A stretch of DNA of 32,845 nt, from positions 1 to 32,845 of the forward strand of contig JAZNBA010000075.1 in NCBI GenBank assembly GCA_045586785.1, in the 5' to 3' direction. A program made the translations under genes and the position numbers. The notes beneath the pieces are model-generated. The model was not told the DNA's origin. It worked only from the letters and a program-made list of their open reading frames with translations, and did not search any database. The DNA is from UMGS1002 sp045586785. GTDB lineage: Bacteria; Bacillota; Clostridia; Oscillospirales; CAG-272. Below are positions 15,579-23,940 of the stretch, piece by piece (the stretch's first letter is position 1; each line of letters begins with the position of its first letter).

Positions 15579-17063
15579 ATGACCAAAAAAATATACGTTA
15601 TTTTTGCGGTTGTCATACTTGTTATGACCTGCTTTATCAGCATCGGATATGCGGCGATGAGCGACACGCTCAGTATTCAGGGCTCGGCTAATATCGAGGT
15701 TCCATACGGATTGTTTATAACCGATATACGAGAGAAAACTTCAACCGATGTAGACCACCAAAGTGTCAGCTATATTCAATACAGCACTACCGTTGAGGCG
15801 GTGATAGACAAAAAAGATGATACCGTCACACAAGGCGGCGGAGGTTGGTGGCCGGGCTGGGGTCAGACCACAACAACAAAGTATGCCGGCTCTGTTACAT
15901 ACGAGATAACCGTGTATAACAACACAGATTATGAGTATGCGTACCGTACGCTGTATTATCAGAACAGCGAATATAACAATTCGTCGGTGTCCTCGAGCAA
16001 TTCCGATTCTAAGATTGGCGTCGTTACAAATTTCCCTAACGGCAGTATCGTAGCTCCGGGCGAGAGCCTTGTTTTTGAGGTCACTTATACAATAGGAAAG
16101 AATCTGGACGACGGCACTGACTGGAGAACATTGCTCAATTATCAGTTTGGTATTAACGTAGACTCAATTGATAAGGCGGCGGATATCGTTTATACCAAAT
16201 TCTTAAACATTCTTAATACAACTTCTACATATAATGAGCTTGTTGATGTTCTCGATGATAAATTTGACGGTAACCAGGAATGGACGTCCAACTACGTCGG
16301 AAACGTCGGTAACGCCGTCGATAATGATATGATGACGGTGGAGACACTGTTTGCGGGACAGTTGACCATGATAGTCAACGGCAGGCCGCAAAAGGCGTGG
16401 GTGCTTATCAAACATGAAAATCTTGACAACAACGAAAAAACCGGCGACGATTACACGCTGACCTACAATCAATACGGAGTAGTAACTCACAGAGGCTGTG
16501 AGATGACGCTTTATATGACGGTTGACCCCTTGAGTCAGGCAAACGGCTGGGCACCCGTATACGCTACGGTATTTACCTGCGACCGTGATGATGCCGGAAA
16601 CATTGTCAGCCCTTGGTACAGAGTAGGCGACAGCTATTACGGACAGGCGAATATAGTCGGATACCGAGGCGAATCCGGCGGAACAGGCTCGTTCGTAACG
16701 GACAACTGGAAATCTTACGCGTCTACATACAGTGTGACGGGCGATTATTCATATAGTGTCGGCGCGGATATTACCATAAAAACGCTGATGCAAACTGTGG
16801 ACCAGTCCACGATCAATGAATTCCAGCGCCTTCTCACAGAAGCCGAGGCAATGATAGCCAACGAGAAATACGCAGGTACGGGTATTAAGGTGGTTGAAGA
16901 GATATACCAAAAGGCAGCGGAGTTCTATACGTTGGACGCTAACGGAAAGGCGATAGCAAATCAAGGCACAAGACGCGTCTGGCTGATACCTATTATGAAT
17001 GATCTTGACCACGTTCTTACGGTAGCTCAGGATGCTATCGATAAGATAGAGCAAGGCTCGTGA
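15579..17063 (+). CDS. SipW-dependent exported protein (TasA/camelysin-like N-terminus), large form
   Basis: 494 residues from ATG 15579, preceded by GAAAGGAGGG. The signal sequence is followed by GYAAMSDTLSIQGSANI, the SipW-type export tag also carried by the next gene; this class of substrate forms extracellular fibres or matrix protein in Bacillus. The body is beta-rich with many Tyr, Thr and Asn. Residues 86-95 are a Gly/Trp loop (GGGGWWPGWG) followed by TTTT. The last 90 or so residues (from about 405) are helical and resemble a FIVAR-like three-helix segment (INEFQRLLTEAEAMI). There is no membrane anchor at the C-terminus. A weak A/T-rich hairpin follows, then a separate promoter for the second substrate gene. 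Export-tag assignment is strong; the fibre role is inferred from relatives. Confidence 0.8.
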   Translation: MTKKIYVIFAVVILVMTCFISIGYAAMSDTLSIQGSANIEVPYGLFITDIREKTSTDVDHQSVSYIQYSTTVEAVIDKKDDTVTQGGGGWWPGWGQTTTTKYAGSVTYEITVYNNTDYEYAYRTLYYQNSEYNNSSVSSSNSDSKIGVVTNFPNGSIVAPGESLVFEVTYTIGKNLDDGTDWRTLLNYQFGINVDSIDKAADIVYTKFLNILNTTSTYNELVDVLDDKFDGNQEWTSNYVGNVGNAVDNDMMTVETLFAGQLTMIVNGRPQKAWVLIKHENLDNNEKTGDDYTLTYNQYGVVTHRGCEMTLYMTVDPLSQANGWAPVYATVFTCDRDDAGNIVSPWYRVGDSYYGQANIVGYRGESGGTGSFVTDNWKSYASTYSVTGDYSYSVGADITIKTLMQTVDQSTINEFQRLLTEAEAMIANEKYAGTGIKVVEEIYQKAAEFYTLDANGKAIANQGTRRVWLIPIMNDLDHVLTVAQDAIDKIEQGS

Positions 17064-17085
17064 TCGCGATAGTTTTTGATTTGAT

Positions 17086-17115
17086 AAATTTTTCCAAGCC
17101 AAGAAAAATTTTTTG
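17086..17115 (+). terminator. Weak A/T-rich hairpin with T-run
   Basis: AAATTTTTC (17086-17094) pairs with GAAAAATTT (17103-17111) and is followed by Ts. All but one pair is A-T, so it is a weak or attenuating terminator at best. Confidence 0.4.
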
Positions 17116-17123
17116 TAAAAGTA

Positions 17124-17152
17124 TTGCATTGTAATAATAGGTATGCTATAAT
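17124..17152 (+). promoter_or_regulatory. Extended -10 sigma-A promoter of the second substrate gene
   Basis: TTGCAT (17124-17129), a 17-bp spacer ending in TGC, then TATAAT (17147-17152). The leader before ATG 17218 is about 60 bases. Confidence 0.75.
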
Positions 17153-17217
17153 TCATTTAAGTTATATTTAAGGTTTGCCTTAACTATATTCAAATTTTCT
17201 TAAGAAAGGAAAACACT

Positions 17218-17757
17218 ATGAAAAACAAGAAAAAAGTAGTAGTAGCATTTCTGCTTGTTGCAGTATTGCTGCTCGGCGTTGGTTATGCTGCACTGACCGA
17301 CACACTTACCATCATTGGTAACGCTCACATCGACGTTGATACCGCTAACAAGACCTTTGACGAAAAAATTTATTTCTCCAATGCTGTGGCTACAAGCTCT
17401 ACCGGTACAGGTACTAAGGAGGACGTAGCAAGCCACTCCGACGATGATGCTACCTTCACCGCTAACAAGCTGGCAACTGTAGGTCAGGTATCTGTGTTTA
17501 CATTTACTATCACCAATGACAGTAACGTTGATGCTCTTATCTCCGTTGCCGCTACAAAGCTTTCCGGTGCTGAGAACCCCTCCAACTCCAACGAAGATAA
17601 GTTCTCGGTTGTGTATTCTTATCCGGATGGTATGACCATTGCAAAGCAGGGTGGTACTATTGACGTTGTTGTTACCGTAACCGTTAAGGAGCCCGTAACT
17701 GCCGCTACCAGCGCAACCTTCGGTATCGAGCTCACCGCTACATCTGTAGATCCCTGA
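17218..17757 (+). CDS. TasA/camelysin-like SipW-dependent exported protein
   Basis: 179 residues, close in size to TasA/CalY proteins. A Lys-rich start and hydrophobic core are followed by GYAALTDTLTIIGNAHIDVD, the SipW-type tag. The mature part is a single beta-sandwich-like domain with Ser/Thr/Asp-rich loops (TSSTGTGTKEDVASHSDDDA) and FTFTITNDSNVDALISVAA, the typical strand pattern of the family. It is probably a structural subunit of a surface fibre. Its ribosome site is AAGAAAGGA and its codon choice is more uniform (GCT, ACC, AAC) than its neighbours', which may mark high expression. No terminator separates it from the signal peptidase gene 51 bp on, so 17218-20097 should be one transcript. 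Confidence 0.85.
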   Translation: MKNKKKVVVAFLLVAVLLLGVGYAALTDTLTIIGNAHIDVDTANKTFDEKIYFSNAVATSSTGTGTKEDVASHSDDDATFTANKLATVGQVSVFTFTITNDSNVDALISVAATKLSGAENPSNSNEDKFSVVYSYPDGMTIAKQGGTIDVVVTVTVKEPVTAATSATFGIELTATSVDP

Positions 17758-17808
17758 TCAATTAAGATAAAAGACTGATTTAAGTGACATATTGAAAGGA
17801 GGACGGCA

Positions 17809-18942
17809 ATGTCTATCGACAGAAAAAAATTATACATAATTTCCGCCTCGATACTTGCCGCCCTCGCGCTTACTTTATTTGCACCGATGGGCATCAGCAG
17901 AATAATTGCAGCAATTCTGTTGCTGCCCTCGGCGGTAATTTGTCTTTTGTATATCAAAAAGCGTGTGGCGCTGTCCATCAATACAAATCAGGTATTGATG
18001 ATAATCAGCGTTATCGGCTTGCTTTATTTTGTTTTTTATTACGTATCGGGGACGCATTTCGGTTTTACCAAAACCGGCTACGGTTTTAAGACCGATATTA
18101 TTTTCTTATACATTATTCCCATAGCCATAATAATTGTTTGCACCGAGCTTGTAAGGCATGTGCTTTGCGTTCAAAAGGACAAGTGGGCAACAGTTATGGC
18201 GTATTTTATCGCGCTTTGTGCGGATGTGGTTATATGCGCAAGTATTCCCGCGGTTACCAACATCGCAACATTTATGGATGTTGTGGGTCTGACGCTTTTC
18301 CCCGGCATACTTTATAATCTTGTTTACAACTATCTTACCGTAAGATACGGTTATTTACCCAACATTATTTACAGAGCCTTTACAGTATGGGCATTTTATC
18401 TGATCCCATACGGCTCCGCTATATCAAACTCCTTGATAGCGTTTTTGAACATATTACTTGCAATCGCTATCTACGTTTTTATCGACGCTCTTTTTGAGAA
18501 AAAGAGAAAATACGCGCTCGGCAACAGATCGCCTTTTTATCGCGCAATGTCGGGCACGCTGACAGTTATCATTATCGTTCTCATGTGCGGCACGGTAATG
18601 CTTATTTCAAACCAGTTCTACTACGGTGCATATGTTATTGCAACCGATTCCATGACAGGTGAGCTCAACAAGGGTGACATAGCGATCTATGAAAGCTATG
18701 AAGACCAGCTCATAAGGGAAGGACAGGTCATTGTTTTTGAAGAAGGCAACTCTAAGATAGTTCACAGAGTTGTTGATATAAAAATAATTAACGGAAACTC
18801 ACGTTATTACACCAAAGGCGACGCAAACGAACATCTCGATGCGGGTTATATTACCGATTCGGACATAGTCGGGCTTGTAAATGTCAAGCTGCCATACCTC
18901 GGCTACCCGACAATATGGGTGCGCAGCCTATTCAAACATTAA
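17809..18942 (+). CDS. sipW: SipW/ER-type signal peptidase I with multi-spanning N-terminal domain
   Basis: 377 residues. The C-terminal third is the S26B peptidase domain: ATDSMTGELNKGDIAIYE carries nucleophile Ser281, and KIVHRVVDI places His319 where bacterial LepB enzymes have Lys. This Ser/His pair is the signature of SipW and eukaryotic/archaeal signal peptidases. GDANEHLDAG is the usual downstream motif. One membrane helix (about 247-266) leads into the domain. Before it are about 230 residues with seven or so further hydrophobic segments, absent from the roughly 190-residue Bacillus SipW. A strong GAAAGGAGG site precedes ATG. Its place right after the TasA-like gene and before a DUF5305-like gene strongly suggests that it processes the two tagged exported proteins here. 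Confidence 0.88.
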   Translation: MSIDRKKLYIISASILAALALTLFAPMGISRIIAAILLLPSAVICLLYIKKRVALSINTNQVLMIISVIGLLYFVFYYVSGTHFGFTKTGYGFKTDIIFLYIIPIAIIIVCTELVRHVLCVQKDKWATVMAYFIALCADVVICASIPAVTNIATFMDVVGLTLFPGILYNLVYNYLTVRYGYLPNIIYRAFTVWAFYLIPYGSAISNSLIAFLNILLAIAIYVFIDALFEKKRKYALGNRSPFYRAMSGTLTVIIIVLMCGTVMLISNQFYYGAYVIATDSMTGELNKGDIAIYESYEDQLIREGQVIVFEEGNSKIVHRVVDIKIINGNSRYYTKGDANEHLDAGYITDSDIVGLVNVKLPYLGYPTIWVRSLFKH

Positions 18943-18957
18943 AGAAAGGAGATCAAA

Positions 18958-20097
18958 ATGTCTGAACTTGAAATTCGGAGACGACAAGAATATAAACGCA
19001 AAAGAAGACAGCGTATGATAATTCAGATCATCGCTATTGCTATTGCCGTTGCGATCTCATTGACATCTTTTGTGATCTATAACAGAGTAAACAGTGAATA
19101 TTACATTGAATACACCGAGCACAGCGATATAGATTACAAGGTGCAATACAGACAAAATGAGTTCTTTGAGCAAGAGTGGGTGGAAAAGGGCAAGGAATAT
19201 ATTTCTTATCTTGTCAATTCCATCAGCGCGGATTTTAAATACAATATGCATATGGATGCGGCTAATGTCGGTTTTGACTATGAATATTCCATAATTGCCA
19301 AGGTGCTTGTTGCCGACAAGGACTCGGGTAATGCGTATTTCACTCAAGAGGAGGTTCTTGTGCCGCTGAAGACGCAGTCCGCAACCTCCGCATCCGCTAT
19401 AGCCATTACCGAGAGCGTGGATATCGATTATCTTAAATACGATGCTATTGCTCACAAATTTGTGGATACGTATGGACTGACACAGGCGTCCTGTACGCTT
19501 ATCGTCACGCTTAATGTGGACGTGCTCAGCTCCTGCGATGAATTTGAGCAGGAAAACCGCAATAACTATATGGTGTCCCTCAATGTTCCGTTAGTTGATG
19601 ATACGTTCAGCATTGAACGCACATCCAGCGCGCCCGACGATCAGAGCAAGGTACTTGCGTGCCGCGGCTCGGTATGTCAGAAGGTATTCATTTATGTGGG
19701 TGCGGCTTTTGCAGCGGTAGCGCTTATTCTCGGTATCGTTCTGGCGATATACCTGCACGTTACGGTAAATGACGATATTACATATGACGCTAAGATCAGA
19801 AGACTGGTTCGTTCGTATGGCTCGTACATTCAGAGAATTTCGGGCGAGTTTGACGATAAGGGCTATCAGACTGTCATAATCAAGACGTTTACTGAAATGC
19901 TGGGTATCCGAGATACCATTCAGTCGCCCATACTCATGACGGAAAACCGTGATGAGACCATGACAAGATTCCTTATTCCCACAAACACCGATATTCTTTA
20001 CGTTCATGAAATAAAGGTAGATAACTACGACGAGATCTACGGCGAGAACATTGAGAATGTTGAGGATGTTGAAAAAGATGAGAACGAGCAAGCGTAA
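18958..20097 (+). CDS. DUF5305-like bitopic membrane protein of the SipW cluster
   Basis: 379 residues. Order: a strongly basic cytoplasmic start (RRRQEYKRKRRQR), first membrane helix (about 20-41), an extracytoplasmic beta-rich domain of about 200 residues opening with VNSEYYIEYTEHSDIDYKVQY, second helix (about 243-267), and a cytoplasmic tail of about 110 residues ending in an acidic stretch (ENIENVEDVEKDENEQ). This layout matches DUF5305 proteins, which occur beside SipW-type signal peptidases in archaea and Firmicutes; the name is from pattern memory. It sits 15 bp after the peptidase gene behind AAAGGAG. A role as chaperone, anchor or assembly factor for the exported subunits is inference. 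Confidence 0.7.
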   Translation: MSELEIRRRQEYKRKRRQRMIIQIIAIAIAVAISLTSFVIYNRVNSEYYIEYTEHSDIDYKVQYRQNEFFEQEWVEKGKEYISYLVNSISADFKYNMHMDAANVGFDYEYSIIAKVLVADKDSGNAYFTQEEVLVPLKTQSATSASAIAITESVDIDYLKYDAIAHKFVDTYGLTQASCTLIVTLNVDVLSSCDEFEQENRNNYMVSLNVPLVDDTFSIERTSSAPDDQSKVLACRGSVCQKVFIYVGAAFAAVALILGIVLAIYLHVTVNDDITYDAKIRRLVRSYGSYIQRISGEFDDKGYQTVIIKTFTEMLGIRDTIQSPILMTENRDETMTRFLIPTNTDILYVHEIKVDNYDEIYGENIENVEDVEKDENEQA

Positions 20098-20117
20098 TTT
20101 GCTTGATCAATAAAAAG

Positions 20118-20158
20118 AGCACTTATGGCAGCCAAACGGTTGTCATAAGTGCTTTTTG
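20118..20158 (+). terminator. Terminator of the SipW-type cluster
   Basis: AGCACTTATG (20118-20127) pairs perfectly with CATAAGTGCT (20144-20153), with extra pairing inside (GCAGCC/GGTTGT), and is followed by TTTT. Confidence 0.9.
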
Positions 20159-20169
20159 ACTTTGCTTGC

Positions 20170-20198
20170 TTGTTTTTTTAAAATAAACATGGTATAAT
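20170..20198 (+). promoter_or_regulatory. Probable sigma-A promoter
   Basis: TATAAT (20193-20198) with a weak -35 (TTGTTT, 20170-20175) at 17 bp. It lies 52 bp before ATG 20251. Confidence 0.5.
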
Positions 20199-20250
20199 AA
20201 TTAAGTTATTAGTTAAATAATCTATGAAAATAAAAAAATAAGGAATCAAT

Positions 20251-21717
20251 ATGGCAAAAATTTTAATTATCGGCGGCGGTGTTTCGGGACTGTCGGCGGG
20301 CATTTATGCTCAGCTTAACGGGCATCAGGCGGTGGTGTGTGAAAAGCACTCTGTTCCCGGCGGCAATCTTACAGGCTGGCAACGCGGCGAATACCACATT
20401 GACAATTGCATACATTGGCTGACGGGCACAAATCCCGCCTCTCGTTTTTATGATATATGGAAGGATCTTGGTGTGCTGGGCGACGTTGAGATAATGCGGG
20501 GCGAGGCGCTTTACACCTGCGAGCTGGACGGAGTCACCCTGGGGCTATACACCGATCTTGAAAGAATACGCCGTGAGATGCTCGCCATCTCGCCCGAGGA
20601 CAAAAAAGAGATCAACTCGCTTATCCGCGCTGTCAAGCTCATGCAAAGAGTGGACGGCATCGGCGGCAAGAACAACGACCAAAAAATGTCGATAGGGCAG
20701 CTGTTGAGCGGTTTTCCCACACTGGTCAAGTATTATTCACTCACCACGGGACAGCTTGCCAAGCGCTTTAAGCACCCCCTGCTCAGCTCGTTCATAACCG
20801 CGTTCTGGGGCGAGGATTTCGGGGCATTTGCGCTTCTTGTGGTGTTTTCCACTATTTGCGGCAAAAACGGCGGCATACCTCGCGGCAGCTCCTGCGCAAT
20901 GGCAGAGAGAATGGCACAGCGACTCAAGTCGCTGGGAGGTCAGCTGCTGCTGAAAAAGCAGGCGGTCAAGGTCAACCATAAAAACGGCAGTGCTAAGTCC
21001 GTTACTTTTGCAGACGGTGATGAGATAACGGCGGATTACGTGATACTGAGCTGTGATCCCGACGCGGTGTTTGGTCAGATACTGGATGTTCCCATGCCGC
21101 GGGCGCTGAGAAACAATTACAAAAACTATCATTCGCGCAGATTTTCCAGCTATCATTGCGCTTTTGCCTGTGACAGCGCCGAGCTGCCCTTTGACGGCGA
21201 TTTTGTCTTGGACATTCCCGAGGAGTGCCGTTCCGTGCTACCCGCAAAGCAGGTGATAATACGCGAATTTTCTCACGAACCCGGCTTCGCGCCCAAAGGC
21301 AAGAATCTTTTGCAGACGCTTACCTTTTGCTTTGAGCAGGAGTCCAAAAAATTTATTGAGTTGAAGCAAAACGCCAAGGAGCTTTACAAAAAAAGAAAAG
21401 AGAGCATAGCAGAGGCGCAAATGCGGCTTATTACAGATAAGTTCCCCCAGCTTGAGGGCAAGCTGCGCTGTATTGACGTGTGGACGCCTGCCACTTATCG
21501 GCGTTACACTGCTTCGGTAGTGGGGTCTTATATGAGCTTTGCGTTGCCCTCAGGGCTGTTTCCCGCAAGAATAAGCAACCGCATCCGTGGACTTGATAAC
21601 GTCTTGCTGGCGACCCAGTGGCAGCTGTTGCCGGGCGGTCTGCCCATTGCCGCCGAGTGTGGGAAAAAGACTATAGATACGATTGTGAAGCTGGAAAGGC
21701 GGCGAGGCGGCTTTTGA
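20251..21717 (+). CDS. FAD-dependent oxidoreductase, CrtI/phytoene-desaturase-like
   Basis: 488 residues. The N-terminus ILIIGGGVSGLSAGIYAQLNGH is a Rossmann dinucleotide-binding motif (GxGxxG at about 8-13), followed by EKHSVPGGNLTGW, the conserved second FAD contact of the phytoene desaturase/amine oxidase superfamily. The C-terminal FAD-closing motif is LLPGGLPIAAECGKKTID. The size fits the family (about 490-500). No carotenoid genes are nearby, so it is more likely one of the many uncharacterised clostridial NAD(P)/FAD oxidoreductases than a true carotenoid enzyme. The ribosome site is AAGGA. A downstream gene starts 12 bp after the stop codon, implying co-transcription. Confidence 0.85.
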   Translation: MAKILIIGGGVSGLSAGIYAQLNGHQAVVCEKHSVPGGNLTGWQRGEYHIDNCIHWLTGTNPASRFYDIWKDLGVLGDVEIMRGEALYTCELDGVTLGLYTDLERIRREMLAISPEDKKEINSLIRAVKLMQRVDGIGGKNNDQKMSIGQLLSGFPTLVKYYSLTTGQLAKRFKHPLLSSFITAFWGEDFGAFALLVVFSTICGKNGGIPRGSSCAMAERMAQRLKSLGGQLLLKKQAVKVNHKNGSAKSVTFADGDEITADYVILSCDPDAVFGQILDVPMPRALRNNYKNYHSRRFSSYHCAFACDSAELPFDGDFVLDIPEECRSVLPAKQVIIREFSHEPGFAPKGKNLLQTLTFCFEQESKKFIELKQNAKELYKKRKESIAEAQMRLITDKFPQLEGKLRCIDVWTPATYRRYTASVVGSYMSFALPSGLFPARISNRIRGLDNVLLATQWQLLPGGLPIAAECGKKTIDTIVKLERRRGGF

Positions 21718-21729
21718 AAGGATAGCGTT

Positions 21730-22875
21730 ATGGGTAACTATTTTTCTAATTTGCATATAAAGACAAACGAAAAAACAAATTTGGCTGAGGCTGAGGCGGT
21801 TATTACTGAATATTTTGCGTCTGTTGGCGCGGTGCCTGCGGAGCAAGACGGTGATTTCGAGGTAACTGTTTGTGTACCCGATAGCGGGGGATATATGTCT
21901 GTTTACTGCGACAGATTTGTACCCTCGGATGTTATGGCTTTGTCACCTGTTATGTCAGAAAGATTTGAGACCGATGTTTTGAGTATAGCTTGCTTTGACA
22001 GTGATTATTTGTTTTTGAATCTTGTAAATGTAAGTGAGGCGGCGGATGCCTGGCTGAATATTGGCAAATCTTACGAGATAAGTCCTCCGCGCCGCACAAA
22101 TATGGCAGCGTGGAGAAAGCGGGTGAGCGACTTTGAATTATTCAAGGCGGCGGCAAAGCAAAAATATATATGCGCTGAGGATTTTTTCCAAACAGCGGAG
22201 AAATCTTTGGGGTTATCGTATGAGCAGGCAGTCGATATCGGAGAGTGCGCAAAGTCGCGCAAGCTGTATTTCAGCGCACCAATCGCTGAGGATATACCGC
22301 CTACTAAATTGGTTATAGACAGATTTGAACTTACGCCGTGCCAGCCGGGCAAGATAAGCGCGTGCTTTGTCAGTAATAAGGGCGCGGCATCCAAAGGTAT
22401 TGCGGTGTTGTTTCGCGGAAATTATGTTGAACATGAGGACATAACTATAGATGATGCGGAGTTTTCATATCATGATTCACACGGTAACTGGGTCAATATT
22501 CCTATATCATGGAAAAAGATCAAATTAAATAATGGTGAATGGGCGTATTTTTGGGAAGATGAAAAATTCAAGATACAGCCACGCGTTTCGGAATTGTTGC
22601 CGCCTAACATTCAAGCGGATAAAGAATATTTGCGCAGCTTTGGAGTGCGGTATACTCCTCATGGAGACCGGCGTAAATTCCTGGATATAGCCGTTACTTT
22701 TGTGCCGTTGTCCAATGCGTTGGCAGGGCAGTGTACATGGAAAGTTTGGGGGCGACACAGCTCGAAGCGCGAATATATTGAGCAGCATAACGAGAGCTGG
22801 GCGAGATTTTCAAACGATTACAAGCTTTCGTCATCAAATATGATGCTTGATCCCAATGATTACGATATGGACTGA
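21730..22875 (+). CDS. Hypothetical protein, co-transcribed with the FAD oxidoreductase
   Basis: 381 residues, no signal peptide and no membrane segment, so probably cytoplasmic. The first 120 or so residues look like a small alpha/beta domain (EAEAVITEYFASVGAVPAEQ, then strands). A helical middle follows (RRTNMAAWRKRVSDFELFKA, AEDFFQTAEKSLG), and the C-terminal half is beta-rich with many Trp, Tyr and charged residues (HGNWVNIPISWKKIK, NGEWAYFWEDE). I do not recognise a family or catalytic motif. The ribosome site GAAAGGA overlaps the end of the oxidoreductase gene and the gap is 12 bp, so the two are translationally close. Codon choice differs slightly from the upstream gene (more TTG, GTT). 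Function unknown. Confidence 0.6.
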   Translation: MGNYFSNLHIKTNEKTNLAEAEAVITEYFASVGAVPAEQDGDFEVTVCVPDSGGYMSVYCDRFVPSDVMALSPVMSERFETDVLSIACFDSDYLFLNLVNVSEAADAWLNIGKSYEISPPRRTNMAAWRKRVSDFELFKAAAKQKYICAEDFFQTAEKSLGLSYEQAVDIGECAKSRKLYFSAPIAEDIPPTKLVIDRFELTPCQPGKISACFVSNKGAASKGIAVLFRGNYVEHEDITIDDAEFSYHDSHGNWVNIPISWKKIKLNNGEWAYFWEDEKFKIQPRVSELLPPNIQADKEYLRSFGVRYTPHGDRRKFLDIAVTFVPLSNALAGQCTWKVWGRHSSKREYIEQHNESWARFSNDYKLSSSNMMLDPNDYDMD

Positions 22876-22952
22876 CAAAGAATAGTGTTGTCTTTATGTG
22901 AAAAATAAATATTCATGCTACAGATTCGGATAGTTTATTTTAAAAATATTTC

Positions 22953-22981
22953 TTTACATTTTATTTTTGATGTGTTATAAT
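22953..22981 (+). promoter_or_regulatory. Sigma-A promoter of the short-chain dehydrogenase gene
   Basis: TTTACA (22953-22958), a 17-bp spacer and TATAAT (22976-22981). It lies 29 bp before ATG 23011. Confidence 0.75.
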
Positions 22982-23010
22982 ATATCAAATTATTATAAAG
23001 GAGAATTACT

Positions 23011-23811
23011 ATGAGCTTTTTAAAGGGCAAAACCGCCATTATCACCGGAGCAGGCTATGCTGTGCTTTCCGACGGTAGATGTGGCTCCATTGGATACGGT
23101 ATTGCCACCGCGTATGCCAAGGAGGGCGCAAACCTCGTTATTACGGGCAGAAACGTGGCAAAGCTTGAAAAGGCAAAGGAGCAGCTTGAAAGCCTTTACG
23201 GTATCAAGGTGCTGGCATTGCCTGCGGATATTTGCGCGGGCGCGGACAACGAAGCCGTTGCAAAGGGCGTAGTTGATGCCGCTGTTGCAGAATTTGGACG
23301 CATTGACGTACTTATCAACAACGCGCAGGCGTCGGCATCCGGCGTTACCATCCAGGATCACACCACAGAGCAGTTTGATCTGGCAATGTATTCGGGTCTT
23401 TACGCTGCGTTTTACTATATGAAGGCATGTTATCCTTATCTTAAAGAAACGCAGGGAAGCGTTATCAACTTTGCGTCGGGCGCAGGCCTTTTCGGCAACT
23501 ACGGTCAGTGCTCCTACGCCGCCGCTAAAGAGGGTATTCGCGGACTTTCCCGCGTTGCCGCTACCGAGTGGGCAAAAGACGGCATAAACACCAACGTTAT
23601 CTGTCCTCTTGCGTGGACGGCACAGCTGGAGAACTTCGAGAAGGCATATCCCGACGCGTTCAAGGCTAACGTCAAAATGCCGCCCGCAGGTCACTTCGGC
23701 GACCCCGAGACCGAGATAGGCAGAGTTTGCGTTCAGCTTGCAAGTCCCGATTTCAAGTATCTTAACGGTGAAACACTTACGCTTGAGGGCGGTATGGGTC
23801 TGCGTCCTTAA
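23011..23811 (+). CDS. Short-chain dehydrogenase/reductase (SDR)
   Basis: 266 residues, normal SDR length. The catalytic Ser156 (NFASGAG), Tyr169 and Lys173 (SYAAAKEG) and the structural NNA motif (103-105) are all present, so an active NAD(P)H-dependent alcohol/ketone oxidoreductase is expected. The N-terminal cofactor loop is unusual: after TGAG (12-15) about nine extra residues (YAVLSDGRC) precede GSIGYGIA, whereas classical SDRs have TGxxxGIG. The second part resembles the SIAxGIA of enoyl-ACP reductases. TGRN after the second strand favours NADP(H), but this is weak. AAAGGAG lies before ATG and a terminator follows, so it is a single-gene unit. The substrate cannot be told. Confidence 0.88.
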   Translation: MSFLKGKTAIITGAGYAVLSDGRCGSIGYGIATAYAKEGANLVITGRNVAKLEKAKEQLESLYGIKVLALPADICAGADNEAVAKGVVDAAVAEFGRIDVLINNAQASASGVTIQDHTTEQFDLAMYSGLYAAFYYMKACYPYLKETQGSVINFASGAGLFGNYGQCSYAAAKEGIRGLSRVAATEWAKDGINTNVICPLAWTAQLENFEKAYPDAFKANVKMPPAGHFGDPETEIGRVCVQLASPDFKYLNGETLTLEGGMGLRP

Positions 23812-23861
23812 AGGTTGAGTAGCTTGACAGTAAAATATTAGGTGCAAATTGCACAAAATTT

Positions 23862-23891
23862 CCGCAGGGGCATTGTGCCCTTGCGGTTTTT
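23862..23891 (+). terminator. Terminator after the SDR gene
   Basis: CCGCAGGGGCA (23862-23872) pairs with TGCCCTTGCGG (23876-23886), with one G-U pair, followed by TTTTT. Confidence 0.85.
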
Positions 23892-23901
23892 ATGTTACAA
23901 T
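23873..23901 (+). promoter_or_regulatory. Possible promoter overlapping the terminator hairpin
   Basis: TTGTGC (23873-23878), a 17-bp spacer and TACAAT (23896-23901). The -35 lies in the hairpin of the preceding terminator. Matches are modest, but no better promoter for the gene at 23941 is visible. Confidence 0.4.
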
Positions 23902-23940
23902 AATAATGTAGTAAACTTTTTAAAAACATGGAGGAAAACT

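Noticed and set aside
23842..23940. Earlier ATG for the phosphoesterase
   Set aside because: It would translate through the SDR terminator and promoter region and bury the signal peptide.
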